Notes: generated by a model not told the origin, from the sequence alone. 27,929 bases of DNA from VRUE01 sp036557525 (GCA_036557525.1 DATBHH010000104.1:1-27929), one strand, 5' to 3'; positions 7,335 through 17,293 are shown, counted from the stretch's first letter. A program made the numbers and translations.

Positions 7335-8029
7335 CCCCGGTGGGCTCGATCGGCGGCGCGATCGAATTCATCTTCCAGCCGCAGCCGTCGAACGTGACCG
7401 GCGGCAAGCTGGTCGGCGGCTTCTCGCAGACGGTCGAACTGGCGCTGACCCAGCTCGAGGTGACGCTGCTGGCGCTGGCGCTGGCGCTGGTCCTGGCGAT
7501 GCCCCTCGGCCTCTGGCTCGGCCACCGCGGCACCGGCGGCTTCTTCGCGGTCGCGATCGGGAACGCCGGCCGGGGCATCCCCGAGCTGGCGCTGATCGCG
7601 CTGATGGCGGCGGTGATCGGCGTCGGCATCCTCAACGTGACGATCGCGCTCTCGATCCTCGGGATCCCACCGATCCTCACCAATGCCTTCACCGGGATCC
7701 GCCAGGCCGACCGGGCCTCTGTCGATGCCGCGCGGGGGATCGGGATGACCGAGCTCGAGATCCTGACCAGGGTCGAGATGCCGCTCGCGATCCCGACCCT
7801 GATGGCGGGGGTCCGGGGGGCGACGATCGCGATCGTGGCGACGGCGACGATCGCGCCCCTGGCCGGGGTGGTCACCCTCGGCGACTACATCATCAACGAA
7901 AACGTCTATGGCGAGAACGGGGTGGTGGCGGGAGCCATCTGCGTCGCCCTGATGGCGGTGGTGCTCGAGTTCGGTCTCGCAGGTTTACAACGTCTGCTCA
8001 CTTCGAGAGGGTTGAAGCTCAGTACCTGA
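7331..8029 (+). CDS. Osmolyte ABC importer, permease subunit 2 (OpuCD/ProW-like)
   Basis: A 232-residue permease paralogous to the preceding one, with the EAA loop ARGIGMTELEILTRVEMPLA and about six membrane helices. Two different permeases, one ATPase and one lipoprotein is the OpuC/OsmU-type composition. The ATG at 7331 overlaps the previous stop by four bases, which implies coupled translation and stoichiometric assembly. The TGA at 8027-8029 is the first triplet of a 64-bp repeat. Confidence 0.92.
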   Translation: MTPVGSIGGAIEFIFQPQPSNVTGGKLVGGFSQTVELALTQLEVTLLALALALVLAMPLGLWLGHRGTGGFFAVAIGNAGRGIPELALIALMAAVIGVGILNVTIALSILGIPPILTNAFTGIRQADRASVDAARGIGMTELEILTRVEMPLAIPTLMAGVRGATIAIVATATIAPLAGVVTLGDYIINENVYGENGVVAGAICVALMAVVLEFGLAGLQRLLTSRGLKLST

Positions 8030-8090
8030 GTGCGGAGCGAGCAAGCGCGCGTCTTCGACCATTCGCGCGGCGAGCGGAGCACGAAATTTC
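8027..8090 (+). repeat. 64-bp stop-codon-associated repeat, copy 1
   Basis: This element begins with the TGA stop of permease 2 and ends at ACGAAATTTC. The head TGAGTGCGGAGCGAGC (8027-8042) differs by one base from 22842-22857. The tail with AGCACGAAATT matches 22893-22903, and both elements are 64 bases long. The middle contains a CGCGCG pair that could form a short hairpin. It lies between permease 2 and the binding-protein gene, where it could tune differential expression of the lipoprotein. Confidence 0.7.
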
Positions 8091-8129
8091 TTGTCGACCA
8101 GTCCACAAAACGAGAAGAGAGGAACAAGA

Positions 8130-9125
8130 GTGAGAACGATCACGAACGGGGGGCGGGCCGCTGCGGCAATGGTGCTCGCTCTGATCCTCAGCCTGGCTCT
8201 AGCCGCCTGCGGCGGCAGCAGCGAAGGGACGACCGCCTCGGGGGGTGAAGAAGAAGGCGGCAGCGGTAGTGCGATCGTCTCCAACCCCGAAAACGGGAGC
8301 GTCTCCCTGACGATCGGCTCGAAGAACTTCCCCGAATCTGAAATCACAGGCGAGATCTATGCGCAAGGCCTGGAAGCCGCGGGCTACAGCGTGAAGACAG
8401 ACCTCAACCTCGGCTCGGAAACGGTAGCGCTGAAAACGCTGAAGGCAGGCCAGATCTCCGGTTATCCCGAATACACAAGTACGGCCCTCGAGTCGCTGTT
8501 CGGCCTTGAACCGGAAGAAGTCTCGTCGGACGCGACCGAAGCATGGGAAAAGGCGAACGAAGAATTCGAACAGGAAGGCCTGACCGCGTTCGAACCGACC
8601 CCGTTCGCGAGCGCAAACGCCGTCGGGACGACGCGGGAAAGAGCGGAAGACCTCGAACTCGAAAAGATCTCCGACCTGGAAGGCATCTCGGAAGAAATGT
8701 CCCTCTACGGGTCGCCCGAGTGCCGCCAGCGGATCGACTGCCTGGCCGGGCTCGAAAAGTTCTACGGGCTCAAGTTCAAGGAATTCAAACCCGTCGACAT
8801 CGGCCTCCGCTACACGGTCCTCGAAAACAACCAGGCCGACCTCTCGATCCTGTTCACCACCGACCCGCAGCTGGCCGGCGAAAACCCGAAGTTCGTGATC
8901 CTCGAAGACGACAAGCACGTCTTCCCGGCCGGGAACGTCATCTTCGTGACCAAGAAGTCGGTCGCCGAAGAAGCCGGGCCCGACTACGAAAAGACGGTCC
9001 TCCAGGTTCAGGAAGGGCTGACGCTGCCGGTGATGCAGGAGCTGAACGCGCGGGTCGAACTCGAAAAAGAAACGCCGAAGCAGGTCGCCACCGAGTACCT
9101 CGAAGAAGAAGGGTTCATCGGCTAG
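8130..9125 (+). CDS. Osmolyte ABC importer, substrate-binding lipoprotein (OpuCC/OsmX-like)
   Basis: A 331-residue exported lipoprotein that captures the solute outside the cell. A signal peptide with lipobox LAAC puts the lipidated Cys at residue 27, followed by a Ser/Gly/Glu linker. The mature OpuAC-type domain starts near SLTIGSKNFPESEI and includes YPEYTSTAL, all typical of the quaternary-amine binding family. I place the start at GTG 8130 because GAGAGGA lies at proper distance. An in-frame TTG at 8091 would extend into the repeat. Glutamate codons are strikingly biased: a hand count gives 42 GAA and 5 GAG, while the ATPase gene uses mostly GAG. This suggests selection for high expression. 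The stop shares CTAG with the convergent exporter gene. Confidence 0.93.
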   Translation: MRTITNGGRAAAAMVLALILSLALAACGGSSEGTTASGGEEEGGSGSAIVSNPENGSVSLTIGSKNFPESEITGEIYAQGLEAAGYSVKTDLNLGSETVALKTLKAGQISGYPEYTSTALESLFGLEPEEVSSDATEAWEKANEEFEQEGLTAFEPTPFASANAVGTTRERAEDLELEKISDLEGISEEMSLYGSPECRQRIDCLAGLEKFYGLKFKEFKPVDIGLRYTVLENNQADLSILFTTDPQLAGENPKFVILEDDKHVFPAGNVIFVTKKSVAEEAGPDYEKTVLQVQEGLTLPVMQELNARVELEKETPKQVATEYLEEEGFIG

Positions 9126-10372
9126 CCGGTCTCGACAGCCTCGAGCGGGCGGGGCCCCGGCGGCCTCGCCCGCATCCTCGCGAAGGCGATCCGGGTCGCG
9201 CAGGCGGCGGCGATCCCGGCGCAGCCCGCCAGCAGCAGCGCGGCCCGCGGGTCGTACGCTTCCGAGAGCCAGCCGGCGAGCGGGCCGCCGATCGGCGTCG
9301 AGCCGAGGAAGACCACCGAGTAGAGGGCCATCACGCGGCCGCGCATCTCCGGCTCGACCGCCAGCTGCAGCGATGAGTTGATCGCCGCGGCGAAGGTGAC
9401 CGCGGAGGCCCCCAGCAGCGCGACCATCGGCACCTCGAGCGCGATGCTGGGCATCGCCGCGGCGAGGCCCGCGAGGATCCCGAACGAGAGCGCGGCGCCG
9501 GCGATCAGGCGCGGGTCGGTGCGGCCATGGGCGCCGGTCGCGAGGGCGCCGAGGACCGAGCCCGCGCCCATCGCCGCGACCAGGGTCGCGTAGGCGCCGG
9601 GGCCGCCTTCGAAGCTGAACCGGGCGAGCAGCGGCAGGATCACCTGGAAGTTCAGCCCGAACGTCCCGACCAGCGCCATCAGAGCCAGCGGCACCGCCAG
9701 CTCCGGGGTGCGCCTGACGTACCGGAGGGCGGCGCGGATCGCCCCCTGCTCGTGCTCGGCCCTGGGGGCAGACTCGAGCTGGTCGGGCTCCATCCGCCAG
9801 AGGGCGACGATCATGCCCCCGAACGAGAGGGCGTTGAGCGCGAAGCAGGGCTCGACGCCGACCGAGGCGATCATCAGCCCGGCGAGGGCCGGCCCGAGCA
9901 GCCGGGCGGTGTGGATCAGGACGCTGTTGAGGCTGACCGCGTTGACGACGCGGTCGACGCCGACCATCTCGATCGCGAAGCTCTGACGGGTCGGGTTGTC
10001 GACGGCGTTGACCGAGCCGCGGACGAAGACGAGGGCGAAGACCATCCAGGGGGCGACGGCGCCGGCGGCGGTCACGCTGAACAGGGCCACCGCCGGGATC
10101 GCCATCAGGACCTGGGTGACCATCAGCAGCCGCCGCTTCGGAAAGCGATCGGCGAGCAGGCCGCCCCAGGCGCCGAAGAGGAGGATCGGGAGGAACTGGA
10201 GCGCCGTCGTCAGCCCGACCGCGAGACCGCTGCCGGTGAGCGAGAGGACGAGCCAGATCTCGGCCACCATCTGCATCCAGTTGCCCGAGAGCGAGACGAC
10301 CTGCCCGGCGAAGTAGCGGCGGTAGTTCGGGACCGAGAGCGAGTCGACGCTTCGCCGCAGCGCGGCGCTCAT
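9122..10372 (-). CDS. MFS exporter (EntS/MFS_3-type)
   Basis: A 416-residue transporter with about twelve membrane helices. Family features include the loop GLLADRFPKRRLL between helices 2 and 3, the segment NPTRQSFAIEMVG common in this branch, and a central hydrophilic linker (about 195-215). Members export siderophores, drugs or other small molecules by proton antiport. The start overlaps the stop of the upstream MarR gene (ATGA), so the exporter is probably controlled by that regulator. The substrate is unknown. Confidence 0.9.
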   Translation of the reverse strand: MSAALRRSVDSLSVPNYRRYFAGQVVSLSGNWMQMVAEIWLVLSLTGSGLAVGLTTALQFLPILLFGAWGGLLADRFPKRRLLMVTQVLMAIPAVALFSVTAAGAVAPWMVFALVFVRGSVNAVDNPTRQSFAIEMVGVDRVVNAVSLNSVLIHTARLLGPALAGLMIASVGVEPCFALNALSFGGMIVALWRMEPDQLESAPRAEHEQGAIRAALRYVRRTPELAVPLALMALVGTFGLNFQVILPLLARFSFEGGPGAYATLVAAMGAGSVLGALATGAHGRTDPRLIAGAALSFGILAGLAAAMPSIALEVPMVALLGASAVTFAAAINSSLQLAVEPEMRGRVMALYSVVFLGSTPIGGPLAGWLSEAYDPRAALLLAGCAGIAAACATRIAFARMRARPPGPRPLEAVETG

Positions 10373-10842
10373 TCTGTCTCCGGCCGACGCCGCGGCTCCT
10401 CGAGGATTCTCTCGAGGATCCCGGCCGCGCGCTCGAGCGTCTCGACGTCCTCGGCCGGAAGGCGCCGGATCCGCCGCGCCAGGTAGGCGTTCTTGCGGCC
10501 GCGGAGGCGGCGCAGCCGCTCGCGGCCGGCGGCGTTGATGCTGACCAGCGCGCTGCGTCCGTCGGCCGGGTCCCGGGTCCGATCGACGAGTCCCGCCTCC
10601 TCGAGCTGGCGCAGGGTCCGGGTCCCGGTCGGCCGCTTGATCCGCTCGATCTCGGCGAGCTCGCTGGGGGTCAGCGGGCCGTGCCGCTCGACCGTGGCGA
10701 GCGCCGCCGCGGCGGTCGGCGAGAGCTCGGTGCCGCCGGCGCCCGCGGCCTCCTGGCGGAGCCGCCTCGCGGTCCGCACGATCGCCATTCGCAGCCTCGC
10801 GGCCGCTTCGGTGAGTCGGGTTTCCTGCGCCGTGGACGTCAT
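10369..10842 (-). CDS. MarR-family transcriptional regulator
   Basis: A 157-residue winged-helix dimeric regulator. The recognition helix region (LTPSELAEIERIKRPTGTR) and the wing DPADGRSALVSI are clear, flanked by helices for dimerisation at both ends. In this family the usual arrangement is autorepression plus control of an adjacent exporter, relieved by a phenolic or drug-like ligand. The gene is first in a two-gene operon with the MFS exporter. A good promoter and AT-rich dyads lie just upstream. Confidence 0.92.
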   Translation of the reverse strand: MTSTAQETRLTEAAARLRMAIVRTARRLRQEAAGAGGTELSPTAAAALATVERHGPLTPSELAEIERIKRPTGTRTLRQLEEAGLVDRTRDPADGRSALVSINAAGRERLRRLRGRKNAYLARRIRRLPAEDVETLERAAGILERILEEPRRRPETE

Positions 10843-10845
10843 CTG

Positions 10846-10890
10846 ATTAGCTTAAGTAATTAGTATAGCGAACTATCTCTGAAAGGCCAA
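10846..10890 (-). promoter_or_regulatory. Promoter and candidate MarR operator
   Basis: On the minus strand TTGGCC (10885-10890) and TATACT (10862-10867) are separated by exactly 17 bases, a near-consensus housekeeping promoter. The predicted transcription start is near 10855. The surrounding AT-rich patch, rare in this window, contains CTTAAG and a TAGT/ACTA dyad and overlaps the start region. That is where a MarR repressor would block transcription. Confidence 0.6.
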
Positions 10891-10968
10891 GAGGGGCAGG
10901 CGTCGAACTAGACGCGGATGGCCACACCGATGGCGAGAGCAGGAGCGTCGCCGGCTTATCCACCGGGC

Positions 10969-11729
10969 ATGGACGAGCGCAGCACACGAGTCCAGCGGAG
11001 GTTGGAAGTCCCGATGCTGATCGCGGCGGCGCTGACGGTGCCGATGGTGGCGATCAGCGAGTCGCACCCCGGGGGCGCGCTGGAGGTGGCCGCCGACATC
11101 CTCAACTGGGGCACCTGGCTGGCCTTCGCCGTCGAGCTTGTGGTGATGCTCGCCGTCGTCCCGGACCGCGGCGCCTGGCTGTTGCGCAACCCGCTCGACC
11201 TGTTTCTCGTCGTCTTCACGCCGCCGGTCCTCCCCCCCGGCCTCCAGGGCCTGCGGGTCCTACGCCTGCTGCGCCTGCTGCGGCTAGCGCCGATAACACG
11301 CATCTCCCGCGAGGTCTTCACTCAGCGCGGGCTTCACTATGCGGCCGTGCTTGCGCTGCTGACCGCGGTCGGCGGCGGCGCCCTCTTCGACGCCCTCGAG
11401 AAGAACAAGGAGCACCTCAGCACGTGGGACGGGATCTACTGGGCGCTGACGACGATGACGACGCTCGGGTCCAACATCCAGCCGAGCGACACCGGCAGCC
11501 AGATCATCGCCACCGTCCTGGTCCTGGTCGGCCTCGGGTTCATCGCGCTCCTGACCGGAGCAATCGCGCAGCGCTTCTTCGGCCCCGAAATCGGCGAAGT
11601 CGAGCGGGAGCTCGAGGAGGAGGCGTCGGCCGAGCAGATCGCCCAGCGCGAACTGCGCAGCATCCGCGAGCAGCTGGCGTCGCTGGAGATCGCGGTCGAG
11701 CGGCTGGTCGACGAGCGCGCCTCGCCGCC

Positions 11730-11733
<4 letters not shown>
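10969..11733 (+). CDS. Six-TM voltage-gated-type potassium channel-like protein with altered filter
   Basis: A 254-residue ion-channel protein. Helices S1-S3 lie at about 14-32, 47-65 and 72-88. An S4-like helix has Arg at three-residue spacing (LRVLRLLRLLRL, about 95-106). A pore helix and filter occur near 155-172, S6 at about 178-200, and a charged coiled-coil tail at 207-248 that could drive tetramer assembly. The pore reads TTMTTLGSN, so the canonical TVGYG is replaced by TLGSN (165-169). Ion selectivity may therefore differ from a normal potassium channel. ATG 10969 is preferred, while ATG 10918 would add 17 residues. Transport specificity is unproven. Confidence 0.8.
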
Positions 11734-13718
<1,985 letters not shown>

Positions 13719-13735
13719 CTCGCTCCTCCTCCTTC

Positions 13736-14395
13736 TCAGCGACTCAGGTGCCGGACGGGTAGGACCGTCCGCCCGAATGTCGCGTTGGTCACCGCCGCGA
13801 ACGATGCATACCAGGCGGCGACCGCCGTCGCCAGGCCGAACCAGCCACCGACTTCGACCAGCCCTTCGTGCCCGCCGGCGTTGCCGATGCCGAGCAGGAA
13901 GAAGGTCACCGCGAGGAGGATGAAGACCACCGCGATGGCAGCCGTCGTCCGCAGCGAGGCGACGAACATGTAGGTGGTGAATATGCCCCAGGCGATCAGG
14001 TAGAGGCCGACCGCGTCGCCGACGTGGGCTTCCGGGATATCGCCCGCGAAGAACGTGACCAACGCCCAGTACGAGAGCCAGAAGGCGCCGAAGGACGTGA
14101 ACGCGACCGCGCCGAAGGTGTTGCCGGTGCGGAACTCCCACATCCCGGCCAGCACCTGGGCGATGCCGCCGTATCCGAGCGCGAGGCCCAGCACGACGGG
14201 CTCGCCGGCTTTGTTGACGAGGCCGGCGTTGAACATGCTGAGGACGAACGTCGTCAGCGCGAACCCGGCGAGGCCGAGCGGCCCGGGGTCGGCCGGCGTC
14301 CATCCTGCGCCCACCTCGGCCCTTCCGACGGCCTCCCTGCCCCGTTCGCCGGCGGTCGGCTCGGTGGCGTTCCCGTGAATGGTGCTGGACTCCAT
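13736..14395 (-). CDS. satP: Acetate/succinate transporter of the GPR1/FUN34/YaaH family
   Basis: A 219-residue protein with six membrane helices. The family motif NPAPLGL appears as DPGPLGLAGFALTTFVLSMFN, and YGGIAQVLAGMWEFRTGNTFG matches the second conserved block. It would import acetate by proton symport or a channel-like route for the synthetase encoded downstream. The N-terminal 45 residues are hydrophilic. ATG 14395 is chosen because AAAGGGG lies at the right distance, and a longer frame to 14476 lacks such a site. Whether it also carries succinate is unknown. Confidence 0.92.
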   Translation of the reverse strand: MESSTIHGNATEPTAGERGREAVGRAEVGAGWTPADPGPLGLAGFALTTFVLSMFNAGLVNKAGEPVVLGLALGYGGIAQVLAGMWEFRTGNTFGAVAFTSFGAFWLSYWALVTFFAGDIPEAHVGDAVGLYLIAWGIFTTYMFVASLRTTAAIAVVFILLAVTFFLLGIGNAGGHEGLVEVGGWFGLATAVAAWYASFAAVTNATFGRTVLPVRHLSR

Positions 14396-14543
14396 GACAT
14401 CCCCCTTTCCGTCCGCCTGCCGAAGCACTCGGAAGCGGGCGATGTGTTTGTGGGTTGCTTCTCGTTTCCTCGTCAACTACCCGATTGTGGGGATTGATAC
14501 ACCTGGGATCGCGGCCCGCCGCCTGTAGATTTGGTCGGCAGCG
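14396..14543. promoter_or_regulatory. Divergent promoter region between satP and the persulfide dioxygenase-like gene
   Basis: This 148-base gap separates divergently transcribed genes and must hold both promoters. On the plus strand TAGATT (14526-14531) lies 12 bases before ATG 14544, and TTGATA is at 14494-14499, too far upstream for a normal pair. On the minus strand a TTGACG occurs near 14471-14476 without a convincing -10 box. No regulator site was recognised. Confidence 0.3.
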
Positions 14544-15944
14544 ATGCTCTTCCGGCAAGTCATCCACGAGGACCTCGGCTGTGCCTCCTACCTTGTCGGC
14601 GATACCGACAGCGGAGTCGCCGCGGTGGTCGACCCCCAGTGGGACGTCGAGCCCTACCTCGACCTCTCCCGCCTCCACGGAGTCCGGATCGAGCACGTCC
14701 TCGAGACCCATAACCACGCCGACCACGTCTCCGGCCACGGTCGGCTGGCACGTGCCACGGGAGCCAAGATTCACGTCAACGCGCTCGCAGACGCCGAGTA
14801 CGAGCACGAGGCCTTCGACGACGGCTGGACCCTCGAGCTCGGGACCGGGGCATTGATCGAGGCGATCCACACGCCGGGGCACCGGCCTGAGCACACGTCG
14901 TTCCTGGTCCGCGACGCGGCCCGCGGCGGCGACCCGGTCGCGATCCTGACCGGCGACTCGCTGTTCGTCGGCGACGTCGCCCGGCCCGATCTGGCGGTCG
15001 AGCCGCGCGAAGGCGCGGCCGAGATCTTCCGCTCGCTGCACGAGAGGCTGCTGGCGCTCCCGGACGACGTCGAGGTCTGGCCGGGGCATCTTGGCGGCTC
15101 GCTGTGCGGGAGCTCGGGGATCGACCTCAAGACCTCCTCGACGATCGGCTTCGAGCGCCGCCACAACCGCGCCCTGGGCATTGCCGACGAGGGGGAGTTC
15201 ATCGAGGACGCGGTCGCGAGCATCGGCACGCGGCCGCCCAACGTCGCCCACATCGTCGGCCTCAACCAGGGGCCGCTGGTCGAGTCGATCGGCGCCCCCG
15301 CCCGGCTCTCTTCGCGGGGCTTCGAGGCGGCAATCGCCGATGGCGCCCTGGCGGTCGACTCGCGGACCAACGAGCAGTTCGACGAGGCGCACATCCCGGG
15401 CGCGATCAGCGCCTCCGCCTACGACACGGGCTTCGCGACGAAGGTCGCGCAGGTGATTCCGCCCGAGGCCGAGATCGTGATCGTTGCCGCCTCCGACGGC
15501 AACGAGCTCGACGCCGCCGAGCTGCTCGCCGCGGTCGGCCTCCGCGTCAGGGGCTTCCTCGGCGGCGGCATGAGCGCCTGGCGGGCCGAGGAACGCCCGG
15601 TCAGCAGGATCGATGCGATCGACACCGTCGGGCTCGCAGCGCTCGCGGAGGGCGACGAGCCGCCGCTCGTGGTCGATGTCCGCAACGCGGGCGAGTTCGA
15701 TTCGGGCCACATCCCCGGCTCCCTCCACATCCCGTACGCGGAGCTGGCCGAACGGGTCGACGAGCTGCCCCGCGACCGTCCGGTGGCGACGATCTGCAAG
15801 GCCGGCAAACGCAGCGGGCTCGCCGCCTCGATCCTCCAGCGCGAGGGGTTCGAGCGGATCGTCCACGTCGCCAGCGGCGGCGTCCCCGCCTGGGCCGCGC
15901 TGGGCCGGCCGCTCGAGACGGCCGACACGCCCGCCCCAACCTGA
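14544..15944 (+). CDS. Persulfide dioxygenase-like MBL protein fused to two rhodanese domains
   Basis: A 466-residue fusion. Residues 1-230 form an ETHE1/CstB-type metallo-beta-lactamase domain with THNHADH (55-61), H113 in HTPGHRPEH, D138 in TGDSLFVGDVARPDL and H182 in WPGHLGG, so the mononuclear iron site appears complete. The first rhodanese domain (about 250-345) lacks the catalytic Cys, reading VAASDGN in the loop. The second (about 360-460) has Cys418 in ATICKAGKRSG. The likely role is oxidation of persulfides and sulfur transfer in sulfide detoxification. The order active oxygenase, dead rhodanese, live rhodanese is known in CstB-like proteins. The stop codon lies within a tandem repeat. 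Confidence 0.88.
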   Translation: MLFRQVIHEDLGCASYLVGDTDSGVAAVVDPQWDVEPYLDLSRLHGVRIEHVLETHNHADHVSGHGRLARATGAKIHVNALADAEYEHEAFDDGWTLELGTGALIEAIHTPGHRPEHTSFLVRDAARGGDPVAILTGDSLFVGDVARPDLAVEPREGAAEIFRSLHERLLALPDDVEVWPGHLGGSLCGSSGIDLKTSSTIGFERRHNRALGIADEGEFIEDAVASIGTRPPNVAHIVGLNQGPLVESIGAPARLSSRGFEAAIADGALAVDSRTNEQFDEAHIPGAISASAYDTGFATKVAQVIPPEAEIVIVAASDGNELDAAELLAAVGLRVRGFLGGGMSAWRAEERPVSRIDAIDTVGLAALAEGDEPPLVVDVRNAGEFDSGHIPGSLHIPYAELAERVDELPRDRPVATICKAGKRSGLAASILQREGFERIVHVASGGVPAWAALGRPLETADTPAPT

Positions 15945-16012
15945 TGTCGTAGTTCCCCCCCGCCCCACCTGATGTCGTAGTTCCCCCCCGCCCCAACCTG
16001 ATGTCGTAGTTC
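15931..16012 (+). repeat. Three-copy tandem repeat of about 29 bp
   Basis: Three direct copies begin at 15931, 15960 and 15988. The first two are 29 and 28 bases (the second has lost one A), and the third runs into a hairpin. The core of each is ACCTGATGTCGTAGTTC. The TGA in copy 1 (15942-15944) is the stop codon of the dioxygenase-rhodanese gene. An inverted fourth core follows at 16030-16042. Nothing else in the window carries this core. Confidence 0.9.
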
Positions 16013-16042
16013 TTTCGGGGGGGTCGAAAGAACTACGACATC
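16000..16042. terminator. Perfect 18-bp hairpin, probable bidirectional terminator
   Basis: The left arm 16000-16017 and right arm 16025-16042 pair perfectly over 18 bases around the 7-nt loop GGGGGGT. It sits between two convergent genes whose stops lie at 15944 and 16051. The stem is only moderately GC-rich and no T-run follows, so termination may rely on the stem itself. The arms are made from the third direct and the inverted copy of the tandem repeat core. Confidence 0.65.
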
Positions 16043-16050
16043 GCGGTGGG

Positions 16051-17277
16051 TCAGTAGCCGGACGGGTGGCGGGCGATGAAGCCTTCGGGCGAGTCGACCG
16101 GAGAGGGGTGCCAGCGCGGGCCCGGGCCGCCGACGGTGTCGAAGGCGAGGCCGGCGATGATCATCCAGGCGTGCTCGGCGTTGGCGTAGACGGTGATCCA
16201 CTGGCCGGGGCCGGGTTCGCCCCAGGTCTCGAGCCCGGTCGAGTCGAGCGGGCTGGAGAGGAAGCCGCCCCCGTTGAGCGCGAAGCTGACCGCGCCGGAG
16301 CAGTCGTAGCCGGGTGAGGAGAAGGATCCGTGGCCGCCGCCCCAGATGTAGGGGGTGGTTGCAATCGAGTTCGCCGCTTCGATCGCGCCCTGGACTGCGG
16401 GCGGAGCGGCGGCGGGGACGCTCGCCTGGCTTTCGGAGATGTAGTCGGCGGTCTCGCCCGGAGTCAAAGGCGCCGGAGCGCTGGCCGGCGGGATGCTGCC
16501 GGCGCTCGCGATCTGTTCGGAAATGGTGGCGAGGTTGTCGCTCAGCGCCTGCGAGCGCGACTCGAGGCCGTCGAGGGCTTCGCGGCGTTCGGCCTGGGCG
16601 GCCTTCAGTTCGGCAAAGCGCTTCTCGGCTTCGGCGCGCGCGGCGGCGGCTTCGCGCTCCTTGACCGCGATCGCGTCGCGCGCGGCCTTGATCTGGCGGC
16701 GGACGGCTGCCATTCGCCTGACCGCCGCCTTGGCCTCGTCGCGCAGCGCCTTGACCCTGTTCGCGACGGCGTCGTCGTGGTCCTCGATCTGATTCAGGTA
16801 GTCGGCCCGGGTGCTGGCCTCCGACCAGGTGGCCGAGTCGAGAACGACGCTGACCATGTCCGGCGTGCCGGCCTCGTAGATCGCGATCAACCTGTGCTTG
16901 AGGACCGAGAGCGCCCGCTTCAGCCGTGCGCGGATCCTCGCCAGCCGTTCCTTGTCCTTCTCGAGCTTGGCGCTCGCCCGCTCGAGCTCGGCCTGCTTGG
17001 CCGCGAGTTCGGCTTCTGCCGCCGCCTGGCGGCGGCGCAGGACCGAGACTTCGCCGAGCATCGAGTCGATCGCGGCGTTCTGATCGGCGATCGTCGCGCT
17101 CAGCGAGCGTTCGCTCTTGTGGACCTGATCGAGCTTGCCCTGGGTCGAATCGAACTTTTCCTGCAGGGTCTGGGCCGGTGCTTGGGCGCCGCCGGCCGCC
17201 CAGAGGCAGACCAGCGCCAGCAGCGCGGCGGCAGGCAGCAGCCAGCGCCTCTGATTACCGAAGCGGGACCCGAACAT
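16051..17277 (-). CDS. Secreted coiled-coil NlpC/P60-like peptidoglycan endopeptidase
   Basis: A 408-residue exported protein. A signal peptide covers about residues 1-34 (hydrophobic LLPAAALLALVCLW, then AQAPAQ). Residues 35-265 are long coiled coils rich in Ala, Glu, Lys and Arg. A Pro/Ala linker leads to an NlpC/P60-like domain from about 300, with Cys326 in GYDCSG and His369 in ANAEHAWM as catalytic pair. This layout matches the RipA/CwlO type of cell-wall hydrolases, in which the coiled coil restrains or localises the peptidase. The C-terminal domain is slightly divergent from standard NlpC/P60. TAGCCT (17288-17293) lies ten bases before ATG 17277. Confidence 0.85.
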   Translation of the reverse strand: MFGSRFGNQRRWLLPAAALLALVCLWAAGGAQAPAQTLQEKFDSTQGKLDQVHKSERSLSATIADQNAAIDSMLGEVSVLRRRQAAAEAELAAKQAELERASAKLEKDKERLARIRARLKRALSVLKHRLIAIYEAGTPDMVSVVLDSATWSEASTRADYLNQIEDHDDAVANRVKALRDEAKAAVRRMAAVRRQIKAARDAIAVKEREAAAARAEAEKRFAELKAAQAERREALDGLESRSQALSDNLATISEQIASAGSIPPASAPAPLTPGETADYISESQASVPAAAPPAVQGAIEAANSIATTPYIWGGGHGSFSSPGYDCSGAVSFALNGGGFLSSPLDSTGLETWGEPGPGQWITVYANAEHAWMIIAGLAFDTVGGPGPRWHPSPVDSPEGFIARHPSGY

Positions 17278-17287
17278 CCGGCGGCGC

Positions 17288-17293
17288 AGGCTA
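17288..17293 (-). promoter_or_regulatory. Candidate -10 box of the endopeptidase gene
   Basis: Minus-strand TAGCCT, ten bases before the ATG at 17277, with no Shine-Dalgarno sequence between. The same hexamer occurs before the glyoxalase gene at 18638-18643. Confidence 0.4.

Noticed and set aside
15931..16042. Tandem repeats as a CRISPR array
   Set aside because: The copies abut without spacers, and no cas genes are near.
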